Positions 1 to 12,119 of a DNA stretch of 64,000 bases are shown one piece after another. Positions within the stretch are counted from its first letter, which is position 1; each line of letters begins with the position of its first letter. Below the pieces are notes generated by a model. That model was given only the letters and a program-made list of their open reading frames with translations. It was not told the DNA's origin and searched no databases. The DNA lies in contig JAECUM010092835.1 in NCBI GenBank assembly GCA_016617855.1, forward strand, positions 248,001 to 312,000, read 5' to 3'. This DNA comes from Megalonaias nervosa. Its lineage: Eukaryota > Mollusca > Bivalvia > Unionida > Unionidae. Position numbers and translations under genes: made by a program.

Positions 1-420
1 TTTTTTTTGTTTTTTGCTTATTAGACCCATCATTTTTGTGTCCTGGCTACTTTTTACTCCAAATCCCCAACTTATCCTACTTTTTGCAAAGTTTCACCTG
101 TCTATCTGTACTTCAGACTAGTCTGCCTTAAATCCCAGGCCAAAATGTCAAAAAGTCCCAACACAAAATCAGATTCTGACAATGGGCAAATTTTGGGTGT
201 AAAAAAAATGGGGTCTCAAAAAATATGTTTTTCCCTCTGTAATTTTTTAATGCAAGTAGAAAGTCCAGATAATCTGGTATCATTGTAGAGCTACATCATT
301 CTACTTGTCTGTAATACCACCAACTTTGGTGTATCTTAAATGAACTTGACGTTACAGAGCTCAGAAGTAGGGTGCAACCTTATGATGAATAAATGTGGAG
401 ACAGGGGTTAATGACTTAAT
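1..420. mobile_element. Terminal part of a non-autonomous TIR element (first copy)
   Basis: This stretch is homologous over its whole length to 29450-29867: both start in a T-tract and share TTATCCTACTTTTTGCAAAG, TTCACCTGTCT, TACAGAGCTCAGAAGTAGG and a terminal CAGGGGTTAATGA. The window edge cuts off the other end. The copies are clearly diverged, so this is an old family. See the complete copy at 29243-29867. Confidence 0.7.
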
Positions 421-439
421 CAGAACAATTCAAAACTCT

Positions 440-548
440 AGCTGGCTACAGTAAGATTTCTTTGCTTCACGTTCTTAAAGGAGTTGTGTACAAGTATTGA
501 GGATGATAACTGTGGCCTACTTTTGAACCTAATGAAAAAAATTTTGTC
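440..548 (+). repeat. 109-bp direct repeat, left copy
   Basis: It starts AGCTGGCTACAGTAAGATTT and ends ATTTTGTC directly against a SINE. The right copy (854-962) is the same length and differs at two positions by eye (CACGTTC/CACATTC and ATTGAGG/ATTGGGG). Confidence 0.9.
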
Positions 549-853
549 CGGTGGCTTAGTGGTAAAGCGTCCGCCTTGCATATGGGAGGTCGTGGGTTCG
601 AACCTTGGCCGAGTCATACCAAAGACATTTAAACATGGTACTAACAGCTGCATTGCCTCAGAATTAAGAGGTTAGTGTTAGGACTGGTTGGCCTGGTGTC
701 AGGATAATGTGACGGGGTGGGACATCATGCTACATGTCTGCAGCATGATGCCCCAGTGCTAAACATCACTATAAACTGTCATATTGCAGACATCGTAGCA
801 ATATGACTGAAAAACTGTTAAAATTTACATTAAAAACCTAAATCACACACACC
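549..853 (+). mobile_element. tRNA-derived SINE, family 1, copy a
   Basis: The head is tRNA-like, with an A-box-like GTGGCTTAGTGG and a B-box-like GGTTCGAACC about 45 bases later, which serve as RNA polymerase III promoter elements in such SINEs. The body shares GTCATACCAAAGACAT, TTAAGAGGTTAGTGTT, AGGATAATGTGAC and GCCCCAGTGCTA with the other copies. It ends in a short CA-rich tail. Related copies lie at about 43391-43710, 47900-48216 and 61385-61560. The direct repeats on both sides are 109 bp, far longer than normal SINE target duplications. Confidence 0.85.
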
Positions 854-962
854 AGCTGGCTACAGTAAGATTTCTTTGCTTCACATTCTTAAAGGAGTTG
901 TGTACAAGTATTGGGGATGATAACTGTGGCCTACTTTTGAACCTAATGAAAAAAATTTTGTC
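854..962 (+). repeat. 109-bp direct repeat, right copy
   Basis: This is the second copy of 440-548, starting immediately after the CA-rich tail of the SINE. Gap-free alignment shows two differences. Confidence 0.9.
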
Positions 963-1385
963 ATGACAAAGAAATACATATACTAACATGTTGATTGATG
1001 CTTGCATTAGAAACTATTCTAACATGATGATATTAGGTAGAATGAAATACTGGTGAATGTTAAAATATAATCAAATGACAAAACTGGTATAGACTGTTTG
1101 AAAATGAAGGACATGCCCCTGTTCAAAACAGGTGGCTGTTTTCCTTATGTTTCAGAAATATTTTTGAGCAAATTTCCAGACAAAACTTATTCTGGTAGAC
1201 ACACTCACTGATTTAAGATGTCTGTAACTCTGTGCACTGAACTATAAGGTGACCATAAAACATTCAAAAAGACTCTGCAAAGTAGAAATTTTCATGACCC
1301 TAATATTGTATCACCATGTTTTTACTATATCATAGGGAGTATCACAGTTTGAGTGATTGCGATGAATGATTATCTGCAGGGTGCA

Positions 1386-1565
1386 CTGAAAAAATGTTAC
1401 TTCACAAGATAATGGTTTCAACTCATGGCACTGAAAAAATGTTACTTGACAAGATAATGGTTTCAACTCATGGCACTGAAAAAATGTTACTTGACAAGAT
1501 AATGGTTTCAACTCATGGCACTGAAAAAATGTTACTTGACAAGATAATGGTTTCAACTCATGGAA
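1386..1565. repeat. Tandem repeat, 45-bp unit, 4 copies
   Basis: Four head-to-tail units start at 1386, 1431, 1476 and 1521, each containing TGTTACTT(G/C)ACAAGATAAT and GGTTTCAACTCATGG. They are nearly identical. Because 45 is a multiple of three, open frames run through on both strands; these are not genes. Confidence 0.95.
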
Positions 1566-3253
1566 AATTATTTTTTCCCCCATTGATGACTGCCTGAAGA
1601 CTGTTGCCATTAATACGTGACAAACACGGATTGATTGAAATGTACTAATGCTAAGGATGCAGCCAATTTTGTTAAACATCTTTTTCTGTATTAGTGTAAT
1701 GCACTGCAGTGAATCAGAAAGGATTTATGTATCTTAAATCTCAATGATCTATACTTTTTGCCAAGATCTTTGTCACACTGAACCCATCAATACATTGCAA
1801 TAGAAATACAAGCTACCATTGTTAGCAACTGCCCAGTACATAGCATGCGAGAGACTTGAGAATTTTACTGGACCTTAATTACATCTATAACATCTACTTA
1901 TGCAGAAGTAGTATATATAGTATATATAGAAAATATATGTAGTATATATAGAAAATATTGTGTATATATATATACTACATACATATCATAAATATCAATA
2001 TTAAGTGAAGCAATATAGTTCATATCCTGGGAGCCATATGGATGACTTTTAGAGACATGTGTGACTATAAAAAGATATCAGAATAACTTATACATACATG
2101 AGTTAACAAATGTATTTTTTTTCCAAATATGTCCACATTTCTCAAGAACTGTGCAAAATACCATTCTTGGTACAAATATTGAACAAGCAAAACAATTTTA
2201 CCATTTCCATAAAAGGAAGTCTGCATATGCGGCCAGCCTGATTAAATGGAAAATGACTTTAAAAAGTATTAACACTGTTACCAATTTCTCCTGTGTACCC
2301 CAACCCTTCCAACTGCAAACATGACTGAGTTACTTCTCTCCATCTCTTTCATTTGCAGGTCAAAAATAAAAAAGGCTAAATGGCAATAAGTAAAAACAGT
2401 TCATTGGAATTTAAACAACCACTTTTCAGTTACTGACCTTAAGAGTGAGATGAAAACTGTGTAAACCAAAGTTATCCTTGCAGTTACGAATGAAGTATAT
2501 ATTGGCTAGCTATAATACTCTGTTGCTAAAAATATTCTCTTTTCATGTTTACCTGTATACAGTAAAAAAATGTAAGCCTTGTTCTTCAGCCTTTTCTTAA
2601 GTATCAAAAATATTTAGGGTCTGTTGGTAGTGGTGGTGTGGGTTTACAGCAAATTTTAATTATGTTAATACTAACCTACTTTTACTACACTGCTGAATCT
2701 TTTCCTGGCACGAATCCCTATTCCCACCTCCAATTAGTAATTGGAGGTAAATAATAAAACAAAACATGACCAAAGTTGCACACTTTAGTCCACTTCTGAC
2801 AAATGGAATATCTTCCTTCTTTGACCTGCACCAATACTGAAGGACATCAGAGCAGGGAGGTACAGGGAACTGTGTAATAACAGCAGGCAAGTTTTACGTA
2901 ACTGCAATTAGTTTACACCCCCTCAAATTACATTTTAATAGCAGTAATACATTACCTGCTGTTATTGCCTTGCTGCATTTGCCAGCCCAGTTGGAGGCTA
3001 ATGGCCCAAAATAAGCTGTCAAGTGAACTTACCACTTTTGTCAACAGGATGTAATACTGCTAACTGGACTACAGCTTGAAAACTTGATGGGCTGACTCTA
3101 CTGAATAAACAGCATAAATACCCTCACACTGTTGCACCATTAAATGTACATAAAATCATAAAAAACTGAAGTGAGATTACCAAGGGCAACTTCATGACAT
3201 CATCCAAAAAGGAATGATTGCAAATGGCCCAGGATGCAGCAATAGCTCTGATC

Positions 3254-4039
3254 TCATGGGGTTTGATTTTCATTAAGAAAGATCTGTCTCAATGAGAGAT
3301 TGATAAGCTCTTTAAATAGCCTCAACATCCACCTCAACATAGTGGCTGCTGAAATATCAGAAGTACTTTTCAAAGGGAGAAAAAGATGGTTATGACCCTT
3401 TCTTTTACCTCTTGATCTAGTGAGATAAAATTGCAAGGCTCTAACTGACAATGGACTATTCATCCCAACACTGATCAAACAGACTGGAGGTTTCAATTGG
3501 AACAGGAGCTACTGAAGATGGCTGATTCTTGACCAGAAACCCCAGCTGGCAAGTAAGAGACCAAATTATAAACAACCCTTTTCTTCTGACAAAGCATGAA
3601 TTTCACTCCTGGTTGCAGCTATTAAGGAGGGGAGGAAAACCATCTTAACTGTGAGGTTCTCAAAAGAAGCATAACTCAAATATGGAGGTTTGGATAGCAA
3701 CTGAAGAATAAATGAAAGGTTCCACCTTGGCATTAACAAGTAAGACATTGATCTCTGGAGCTCAAAGTACCTGATCAGTGGGTCTGACCCTACAGTGAAG
3801 CCCATTGAGAACTTAAGAGTGTTAGAGGGGGTTGCTCTATAGCCCTTAATGGTGGATACTGAGCAATCTTTACCTTTAAAGGCAAAAAGAAGAAAATCTG
3901 CAACTACTATCAATGGGTAGCAGATAGGATTGTTGTATTTCCTACTGCAACAATTACAGAAAATTCGCTTCTTGGCTTCATAAATCTGGGAGGTCAGTTG
4001 ACTTCTAGCCTGACCTATGCATTTGGCAACCTTGCTCAA
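3254..4039 (-). pseudogene. DIRS-type tyrosine recombinase remnant
   Basis: Two overlapping-frame blocks on the minus strand resemble the tyrosine recombinase of DIRS-like retroelements, which use it instead of a DDE integrase to insert a circular cDNA. The 4039-3566 block has PRWNLSFILQLL, SKPPYLSYASFENLTVK and VFLPSLIAATRSEIHAL, matching the family's W(D/N)LS...L(T)FKTVFLLALASARRVSELHAL region; the catalytic Arg appears kept in AATRSEI, but one residue is missing. The 3496-3254 block continues with VRALQFYLTRSRGKRKG, HNHLFLPLK and a further region matching S(K)xTISRWI. A frameshift separates the blocks. The RNase H end of the same element lies just upstream at 4797-5111. Confidence 0.8.
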
Positions 4040-4796
4040 AAACTGGTTTTAGTAGAAAGAGTGTTGGATGAGCCAAGCATGAAGTTGGAGGATTTGAGGA
4101 GTGTTTTATATGAGGAACCCTCTGCGCTTATGAAGGACCCTCTGTGCTGTTACAGTAGATTTCTTAGTTGTAATTCCCTAGTATCATCGACCAACAGGTC
4201 TGGAAAACTGATGAATCCTAATTTCTGGGGCCACAGGGAGGCATCCATCTTTCCAAGCCAAAGGTTATCAATTCACTTATTCCACAACAACCCCTGTCAC
4301 ATTTAGTTAGCTGAAATGGTATCTACTGCTCTGCTATCTGACTGGATGCAGCTGGAAGAGACTGATCCAATCAGATCCCTTGTTACATTTAAATTGGGAA
4401 ATTGTTAGGAATAATCATAGCAACCTCTGTACACAATGACACATGCCAAATGCAAGTTTCTCCATTGCAAACGTTTAAAGCCACTTTTAATTCAAGTCAA
4501 TGCCTGTAGACTTCATGGAAATTACCTTACTGAATACCTAACTGGTCATGTAATGGATTCTGTCATTGGTTAACTGATTTTAGTTGCTATGGGCTGGGAC
4601 TCTTATGTGTGAGTTTGCACTTGTTTAAAACAGTTTTAATTTGTTAAATATGTCCAGGGTTGATGTGGAATCAAGTGGATTTATGACCCTTGACAAGTGA
4701 AGATAGGGATGTATCAGAATTTGCAGGACATGGAAGGCCTGACTCTGTGAAGAACTGAGAAATTATTCTGATATGTGATAAGGTGTATATGTACAT

Positions 4797-5111
4797 TCAA
4801 TCCCACCTCAGACTGAAGGTATCTAGTGCCCCTGCCCTATGGTCTGGCACTGGAGAGATACAAGAGGAAACTTGTTGTTCAGCTTCACTGTCTACCATTG
4901 GCCTTACCCACAGATGAAAAGTGTCTCTGCTACGAACTGGTATTAAGAGAATACCATGAAGACTGCTTGTCAATGTCTGAACAAGCTGCCCACTGGAACA
5001 GTCCTCTTGCCTGGAATGTGGTGGACTCTGAGAGTAAACTCCAAAGCTGTCCAATGGAGGAGGTTCCAAACATCCAAGCAATGTAAAGGGTATGAGAACA
5101 CCTCTTCCCAC
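4797..5111 (-). pseudogene. DIRS-type RNase H / linker remnant
   Basis: The minus-strand frames here match the end of the DIRS reverse transcriptase/RNase H polyprotein. One frame contains DVWNLLHWTALEFTLRVHHI followed by PGKRTV, like the family's EIWxLLxW...LxAxHIPGKxNVxAD. A second frame contains VRPMVDSEAEQQVSSCISPV and then PDHRAGALDTFSLRWDW, like GRPxVDLFATRxNxxLPxFVSPVPDPRAxAVDALSLxWD. Frame changes and stops between these blocks show decay. The order (RNase H, then recombinase at lower coordinates) and strand agree with 3254-4039, so both belong to one element of at least 1.9 kb. The reverse transcriptase part was not recognised. Confidence 0.75.
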
Positions 5112-7089
5112 TGAGATACCAACAGAGACTAGTGGAACAGAATGGGGGACCTTAAAAGAGATGGAGGGTCCTGCAAGTGAAGCTGGGTTAGCCCTCCTTT
5201 ATTGTGGAAAGGAATGGTGCACTGTCAGAGAGGTCCAACCAAAACATCTAAAAAAATAGGAAACTTCCACCTAATCTAACACTGTTTCAGACCACAAATA
5301 AAACAGGTAACCATCCAAGCATACATATACCATTCATGTAAGACTGGTGGTGTGAGTATCCCATGCTGACTTTTAATGCTCACATCTGCCAACACTATGA
5401 GAAATTATTTAATGCTGAAAGGAAACATACAGACTCAATACTGAACTGGAACAGCATAGGGTTATATATATAGGGAAATACTTACCCGGACTCCAGAAAC
5501 TATTAGAAGGTTGAAACACAAAGGACACCACTTCGCTATGTATTCAAAACTCTCAAAATCAGTGAAAATAAATAAGGCAAGGACTGAGGAGAAATACAAA
5601 ACAAAAAATGGATATGATTGACAGCTGAAATGCCAAAAGATACCTAAATTGATTAAGTGTTCAGTATTAAAGAGACATGCATAAAGTCACAAAATCCAAG
5701 GATAAGAAGGGAGACATTCCAACTGTCAGAAGTGGACTAAGATATCAGACTGGGATCTTTGTTTTTAATTCAACTTACTAACTGAAGAACATTTATTTCA
5801 GTTTACTGGGGACTAGCACCAGGAAAAGACATAGCAATACCATAACATCAAGCAATGCATTACTACTATTAAATCACTATTTTTCAACAATACTTTTGGT
5901 TCTTCATGGTTACTACAAACCATGAATGTAAAGACCCAACAAACAATGATCCACCAGTGGAAATAGAACACCTTCCTCAATTCATGAATATAAGTATGTA
6001 CAAAAGTGTCATTTAACAAAACCACAAAACCTGATACCCCAAAAAATAGATGAATTCAAAGTATATAGCTCTTGGTTCTGTAAATATTTTGATACTTTGC
6101 ACAATACAAAAATATCAATTTGCAGGAACCTGCTTCCAATCTATGGATTTTGATTACCCTTCTTTAACTGTACATCAGGCATCAATTCTAATTCAGCTTC
6201 TTTGATCTCAACCAACCTCTGTTTTGAATCTGATAAAAATTGTCCTTGCAAACACCAAGGCCATAATTACTTGTGGAGCCATACTAAAAATAAAAATACC
6301 CAGTGTCTTCTCATTGATTAGCCTGCACATCTTTTAATCAGCTCTTAAGGAAAATTAAAAACAGCCACTTATTTCTTTGACCAGTCAATTTGGAAATGAA
6401 CTTTACAAGTTCAACTGTTTTCCTCTGTGCCATAAAAGAATAGATCAAGATCAGTTTTGGATAGAACTGACTGAGGTTTAATAACATATAAGCACAAGAA
6501 AGACCTTTATAGTGCTAGGGCAACAGGAGTAAAATACCTGATCAGAGACATATCGTAGCAGCCAACCCCAATTAGAAGTCTGGCATGTCCAGCTTTCTTT
6601 ATTGAATTGTGCTGATGCTATGCAGAATATACCATTGCATTTTTTATACTGCTCCAGCTTTCTATTTCATTTGCTTGTACCATTTGTAATTATCACATTT
6701 TGTTTTGCATAATACAGAAAATTCTACAGCAGGATGACATGCATGGCTTTGAAAACTGCTTAATCCCTCTGGAGATTTTCCTGTCATTTTTAAATCCCCA
6801 GCCTGGAAATGTTTGATTGGTAGCAATCCCTTCTGCTATAGTAATATTCACAGATTCCTGGTAAGATGTAAACATGAACAGAGAAAATGAACAAAATATG
6901 TAGTTAATTCTGAAATCTTCATGAATCAAGAGACCATTATTTTTTGTGCATGTATTTTGAATTTCCATGACAGTATGGGCAACATAATTTGATTCTGAAA
7001 CATTCAAATCCTCAAAAAAATCAAGCTAAATTGATGTGGAGTGCACATACAAACATCTGCAAAATTAAAATGTCCTTTTTCGTACTACC

Positions 7090-7275
7090 CTGGTGGTTTT
7101 GGGAGCTGTGGAAACCCAGCTGGTAGAGCAGCTTGACTGTACTCTGTAGATCATGGGTTTGAAACCTGCCCCTGCCATCCTGGATTGGCTGACTTGGCAT
7201 GTCCTTGGGATAGGCACTAGCTTCCATTTCAACAGCATGATACAGCAAATGTGTTAAAAGTGACATTAAAATTCA
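7090..7275 (+). mobile_element. tRNA-derived SINE, family 3, copy a
   Basis: An A-box-like AGCTGGTAGAGCAGC and a B-box-like GGGTTTGAAACCTG lie about 40 bases apart. They are followed by CCATCCTG, a block with TCCTTGGGATAGGCACT and AGCATGATA, and a tail ending TTAAAAGTGACATTAAAA. The same order of blocks occurs at about 59770-59960, which defines a family of roughly 180 bp. Confidence 0.7.
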
Positions 7276-8199
7276 ATTAACCATCATGGTTTAAATTTAA
7301 AAGTAATAACACAGACATCAATGAAAAGGTAGATCATTAGATAAATAAATGACTAAAAGAACAGAAAATAAACAAGCTTTTACAGGTCACCAAATAGTAT
7401 TTTTGTACTTTGTTGTTTTTAATGGTACTTTCAACACATTAATGAAAATATCATGCCATGGAATGGGACCTAAATGCCTTTCTCAATGACAAATTGAGGC
7501 AGCAAACTGCAGCTGGCATGGGCTGGTATTCAAAAGTGAGTTGCTCTACAATCTTTCCCACCCCAAAATGGAATTGCTTGTGTATCGTATGCGTCAACTT
7601 ATGAGAAGCACAACGCAGGCCAACTGTCACATCAAACAATACCACTGTCAGGGTTTTCTCCCTGATATTTCTATGACATATGTTTGATTTTCCATTACTA
7701 AATTCTTTAATGTTTATGATAAAAAGACTAGAAAATTAGATCTATACATAGGAAATGATGATATTGATCAACATGATAGGAAAGATAATCACATAATTGG
7801 CTTTACTGTCAAGATGGCCTCCTCCTTCACTTAAAGCCATCTGATCCACAAATTTTAACACTACAGACTGACAAGCAAGCAAAGGAAGAGTTTTCATTTC
7901 TGGCAATTTCCCAAGTCTTTTTCATTACTGTCTGTTTAAATTTTTTTTCCATGACCAGAACCCTTCATTGTTGAAATAAGTTATTATCACCTGAGTTGTC
8001 AGAAGCAGTTTTGCTCAATGACACAGAACATGTAAACCCTCTTCTCTCCCCTCCTGCTTTTGATATCAACTTCAGATCACTCAGATATACACAGGCTACT
8101 TGTAATTGTAATGCTAAAGTTTCATGTACACATACATGTACTGTTGTTGAATGCTGACTGGATCAAAATCATTTGTTTTATTAAAATGAACTACTCCCT

Positions 8200-9660
8200 A
8201 AGAGAGAGGTTTACTGAAAGTGACACAACAAGAAGACTACATCAATCAGTTGGTACCCTGAAGCACCCAATTAATGTTTTAGGAAGCCAAGGAATCTGGA
8301 ATATTCATGATCTGCTGCAGAAACTCAATACATCCCAATCATCTGGGCTAGATCTTCAAAAAGGTTTTGTACATACAAATGTCAAATGATTATCACATCT
8401 TATAAATTTAAGTACTGATACAGGTACATTCCCTGACACTTTAAAGGCATCAAGCCCTAGATTCAAAGGAGGCTGCAATGATGATCCTGGAAACTATTAA
8501 CAGACCTGCCAACCCTAACAAGGCTTTCTCAGTAAGGTAGTCAATAAAAAATTCATAAGTGTGACCTGAGACTCTTGCAGTGAAGGCAAAAATTATATTC
8601 AGCTAAAATGATTGTAAAGTGCACTTACACCTTAATTAACTCCATTACATTTCATAAAGTTCAGTTCCAAACCTCATGGAGCTCAATGGATGATTTCTAG
8701 ATCTCTCAACTTGATGTAATTTTTGAAGTTTTTGTTTTCAATTTCACATGCTGACAACAATCATCTCTCCTGCCACAACACATGATGCCTCACAAACCTA
8801 ACTGTTGCCTTTCCAGCTTTTTTCCAAGAATATTCCTTTCAATACCTCTGTGTGTCCCTTTTGCCTTCAGTGTGTTTTCATTTGTTGAACACAGTTTCTA
8901 AAAAATACTATAAGCAACAGCTTGATCATGCAGGTGTTTTGCATAAATATGGGCAGTTTAAAGTGCTTGAGGTATTCCTGTAAAATTTTGTGTGGTTACC
9001 TGACCAACTCTACTGAATCTAATATTAAACTACGATAAAGATCAAACATAGACAAGCCAGTATTTTGATTTGACTGCAATGGTCAAACTTTTGCAATTTT
9101 TACTATCATTCCATAGGTCCATAATTTGAGGGTCATTACAGTAGAACATTCAATCAAAATTGTAAGGGTTGACAAACAAGGAATTCAATCAAATTGTAAG
9201 GGTTGACAAATTAGTATAGCTCATTAATTACCGTACTATAATATTTTGTACAAAATGCAACTGGGATTTCAAGACTCTCACTCAGGTGTAACTGCATTGA
9301 CAAGAATTATGAGAAACTGGATAAAGGACATAAGTGTTGCAGATTTAATAAAAGTACTTTTCCATGACTTCAAAAAGGCATCTAACCCTGTGGAAGACCA
9401 AGTTCTTTTTTCTCAACTAAAAATATAAAAGTCTGCATCACAAACAACAGACTGGTTTGGATCTTATCTCACAGTCAAGTGTCAAGAAGCAAGCTTCAGA
9501 AATGCTAGATCATGTGTACCTTGAAGATGTTTACTAGAATCACTTCTGTTTCTCTTATTTATTTAAGATTTTCCATTACACACACCAAAAAAAAAACCTA
9601 CTTAACAGATAACAAAATCATTTATACATCTCAATCAAGCAGGAGTAAAGGCTAAATAAA
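8200..9660 (+). pseudogene. Non-LTR reverse transcriptase remnant (interrupted)
   Basis: Broken plus-strand coding matches a CR1/Jockey-group LINE reverse transcriptase. Around 8290-8510 it reads LLQKLNTSQSSGLDL, then INLSTDTGTFPDTLKASSP and GNY, equivalent to the family's L...LDxSKSTGPDxI, LSLxTGxFPDxWKxAxVxPI and NYRPIS segments. After about 640 bp of unrelated sequence, 9240-9640 reads MQLGFQDSHSGVTALTRIM, LIKVLFHDFKKASN and WFGSYLTVKCQEASFRNARS, the region of motif A (F-D-F-K-K-A with the catalytic Asp) and the segment before the GVPQG motif. The GVPQG equivalent is degraded to VPRCLLES in a second frame. No endonuclease domain was seen. Confidence 0.75.
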
Positions 9661-10029
9661 ACTGTAATTCTGGTAATGTTTTGACCCAGTAGGACAAAAT
9701 GTCAGATGATAAAAGCAAACAAAACGTATCGTAGTAGATACAAAGCATAAGTTAATGAGATCTGATGATTATAAACTATAGCCAATTTTTAAACAAACTC
9801 CATATTGTCCATGTTCTCATAACTAGTTGAGCACAAAACTCCAGCTCATGTTTAAAACCCCAAAATTAGATGTCATCTTTATCATTTAAAAATAGTGGTT
9901 AAGAAGACAGACCCAAATTAAGAAAATTTATAAAGAAAAATTCATATCTTTATTTAGTTAAAGTTACAGCAGTCTTTGAGCTTGATCTTCAGTTTTCAAC
10001 TCAACAAGTTTTGAGAATACCAGACCAGA

Positions 10030-10290
10030 ATTGTAACAATGGGCCAGAATTGAGAATGTAATACTGGGCCTGAATTGGTAATGTAATACTGGTCCAGAAC
10101 TGGGATGTAATACTGGGTCTGAATTAAGGATGTAATACTGGTCCAGAATTGAGAAGGTAGTTCTAGGATTGACTTGGGAATATAATTCTGCATATGAATT
10201 GAAGATGTAATACTGGGTAATGTAATACTGTGTGTGAACTGAAAATGTAATAATGGGTGTGAATTTAAAATGTAATACTGGGCCTGAACT
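10030..10290. repeat. Degenerate short tandem repeat, about 25-30-bp units
   Basis: Roughly ten imperfect units of the type CTGAATTG..AATGTAATACTGG follow one another. They generate a minus-strand open frame of 100 codons that is a repeat translation, not a gene. Confidence 0.8.
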
Positions 10291-10581
10291 GATAACAAAA
10301 AATCTGCTAGGTATGTATACAGATGGTAACTTAGAATGGAATGAATATATTAATCATTTATACAAATTGTTAAATTCAAATGTTTCAGTTCCTGGTCATA
10401 TTATGTTTGCCATATGACAGCAAAATGCTCAAATTTATATCCTTTAATTTGCTGAATTTTGACTACAGTAACACTGTACAGGGCACCTGTTCGAAGTCTC
10501 AGTTAAACTTCTGACTGCAAATGAGCTTGACCAGATCATTCATGATCATAACATGCTAACACTTCTGGTGATCTTTTTACC

Positions 10582-10795
10582 TACCATATGTATTCGCTTA
10601 TAAGGTGAATCCAACTGCAAACTACACAGACCCAGATCTGCCATCGCATAATGCGCCAGTCTGTGTAGATTGTTAGGTGTAATCAGATGCTGAACAAACA
10701 ACACAGACCCTGATCTGCAGGTGCACAATGCTATGACAGATCAGGATTTATGTCGAGTGCAGTTGGACTCAATTTATAGGCAAGTATATATGGTA
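10582..10795. mobile_element. MITE, about 210 bp, TACCATAT-TIR family, copy 1
   Basis: The left end TACCATATGTATTCGCTTAT and the reverse complement of the right end (TACCATATATACTTGCCTAT) are inverted repeats continuing to GAGTCCAACTGC. The interior contains paired inverted CAGACCCAGATCTGC / GCAGATCAGGATTT-like motifs around a T(T/C)AGG(T/A)GTAATCAG core. Other full-length copies are at about 12650-12840, 32565-32773 and 53835-54045. Confidence 0.8.
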
Positions 10796-10979
10796 ACATA
10801 TCAAATGAAAATTCAAGATAGAACAGAATCCTTAAATGTCTCCCTTAGATACAAATGTGTAATGAAATAGCCGTTGAATATTTTGGAAACCTTTTGATGT
10901 GAAATCATTGTAGTCTATGTACTGCAGACTGCAATATTCTCCCAATTCCAAAGCCATGAACACTAACATTAAAATGAAC

Positions 10980-11573
10980 TGTTATTATAATAATAATAAT
11001 ATCTCCCTGAAGAACTGTGAATGCTATTCTACAATGGATACATCATGGCACACCTAGAATATTGTTGCTCTGTCTGGGCTAATAGGTGTACAGAAAATCA
11101 GGAAAGATTACAGACATTTCAAAACAGAGCAGCTAGAGTTATTCTTGATGCTGATTCTGATACATCATCAACAAATCTGTTTAAATCCTAAAGTGGCTTC
11201 CATTTCAGCAAAGAACTCAATTTCAAAAGGGTTTACTAGTCTATAAATGTATGAACTAGGATCTGTCTCAAACAACCAGTTATATTTACCTAAACAAATT
11301 AAGAATTTCTAAGAAAAGAGTTTTGCTTTTCCTGAAGCCAAATTATGGAATTCCATACCACCTTATATAAAGTCAGCTGACTCATGCCAAGCTTTTAACA
11401 AGCTTCTTAGTCAACGTCTATAATGTTTTACACATGTTCTCTACTACTTTGTATGAATCTGTATGTAATCATCCTTAAAGCTTTGTGCATACTTTATTGT
11501 AGCAGTAGAAAAGTGTCTAGTTTTTTAATAGCATTTGTTGTCTAAAGATGACTTCATCTTGTAAAACTTGTGC

Positions 11574-11620
<47 letters not shown>

Positions 11621-11710
11621 GTAGAAGGCCTTATGGAAGATTGGTCATTGGTCAATTGACCAAATGAGCTTCTTTAAATAAAATCATTATTATTACTATT
11701 ATTATTATTT
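10980..11710 (+). pseudogene. Non-LTR reverse transcriptase C-terminal remnant with 3' tail
   Basis: Plus-strand fragments read HLEYCCSVWANR (11048-11083), RLQTFQNRAARVILDAD (11104-11154) and later PEAKLWNSIPP-like coding near 11330-11365. This is the conserved C-terminal region of CR1-group LINE ORF2 proteins (PHLEYCSSVWxN...LQxLQNRAARxI...LWNSLP). Stops and frame changes are frequent. A TA microsatellite (11578-11615) sits in the 3' region, and the copy ends GCTTCTTTAAATAAAATCAT followed by an ATT-rich run, the typical simple 3' repeat of this LINE group. Confidence 0.75.
11578..11615. repeat. (TA)n microsatellite
   Basis: An uninterrupted TA dinucleotide run inside the LINE 3' region. Confidence 0.98.
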
Positions 11711-12119
11711 TTAAAAAATTTGGATTAAAGAGAATACTCTATATGAGCCTATGAAGAAAAAAAAAAACAACAAACAAACAAACAAGTAAAGAAACAAAAG
11801 ATGAAGGAATGTTTAGTGATCCATACATGTAAGTATAAGTCATGTGTTTTCATCTTGTGACCATTCTACTATTCTTTTATGAAAAATGTTCACCAATACA
11901 TATCCTTGAAAAATTTTGATAATGTAGTTTAGACTGACAGACCTTAAGATGCAAAGCTTTCCTTAATTATTTTTTTCTGAAATATATTTCTGTAGAAATA
12001 GAATGTAACGTAGCAGACTCCAGATTTATTTCCTTCAAATTATATTTTGAAGACATGGATGACTGTCATTACTGGACATCTTATACACAAGCTGCGAATC
12101 TCTTATGAACTTATTTTAT

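Noticed and set aside
549..620. Possible functional tRNA gene
   Set aside because: The A and B boxes are present, but the acceptor arms do not pair properly and the sequence continues into a repeated SINE body seen in four copies.
1311..1679. 122-codon minus-strand ORF with internal peptide repeats
   Set aside because: It follows the 45-bp tandem repeat and has no start context or homologous domain.
4826..5086. 86-codon plus-strand ORF
   Set aside because: It is antisense to the DIRS RNase H remnant, which has clear family motifs on the minus strand.
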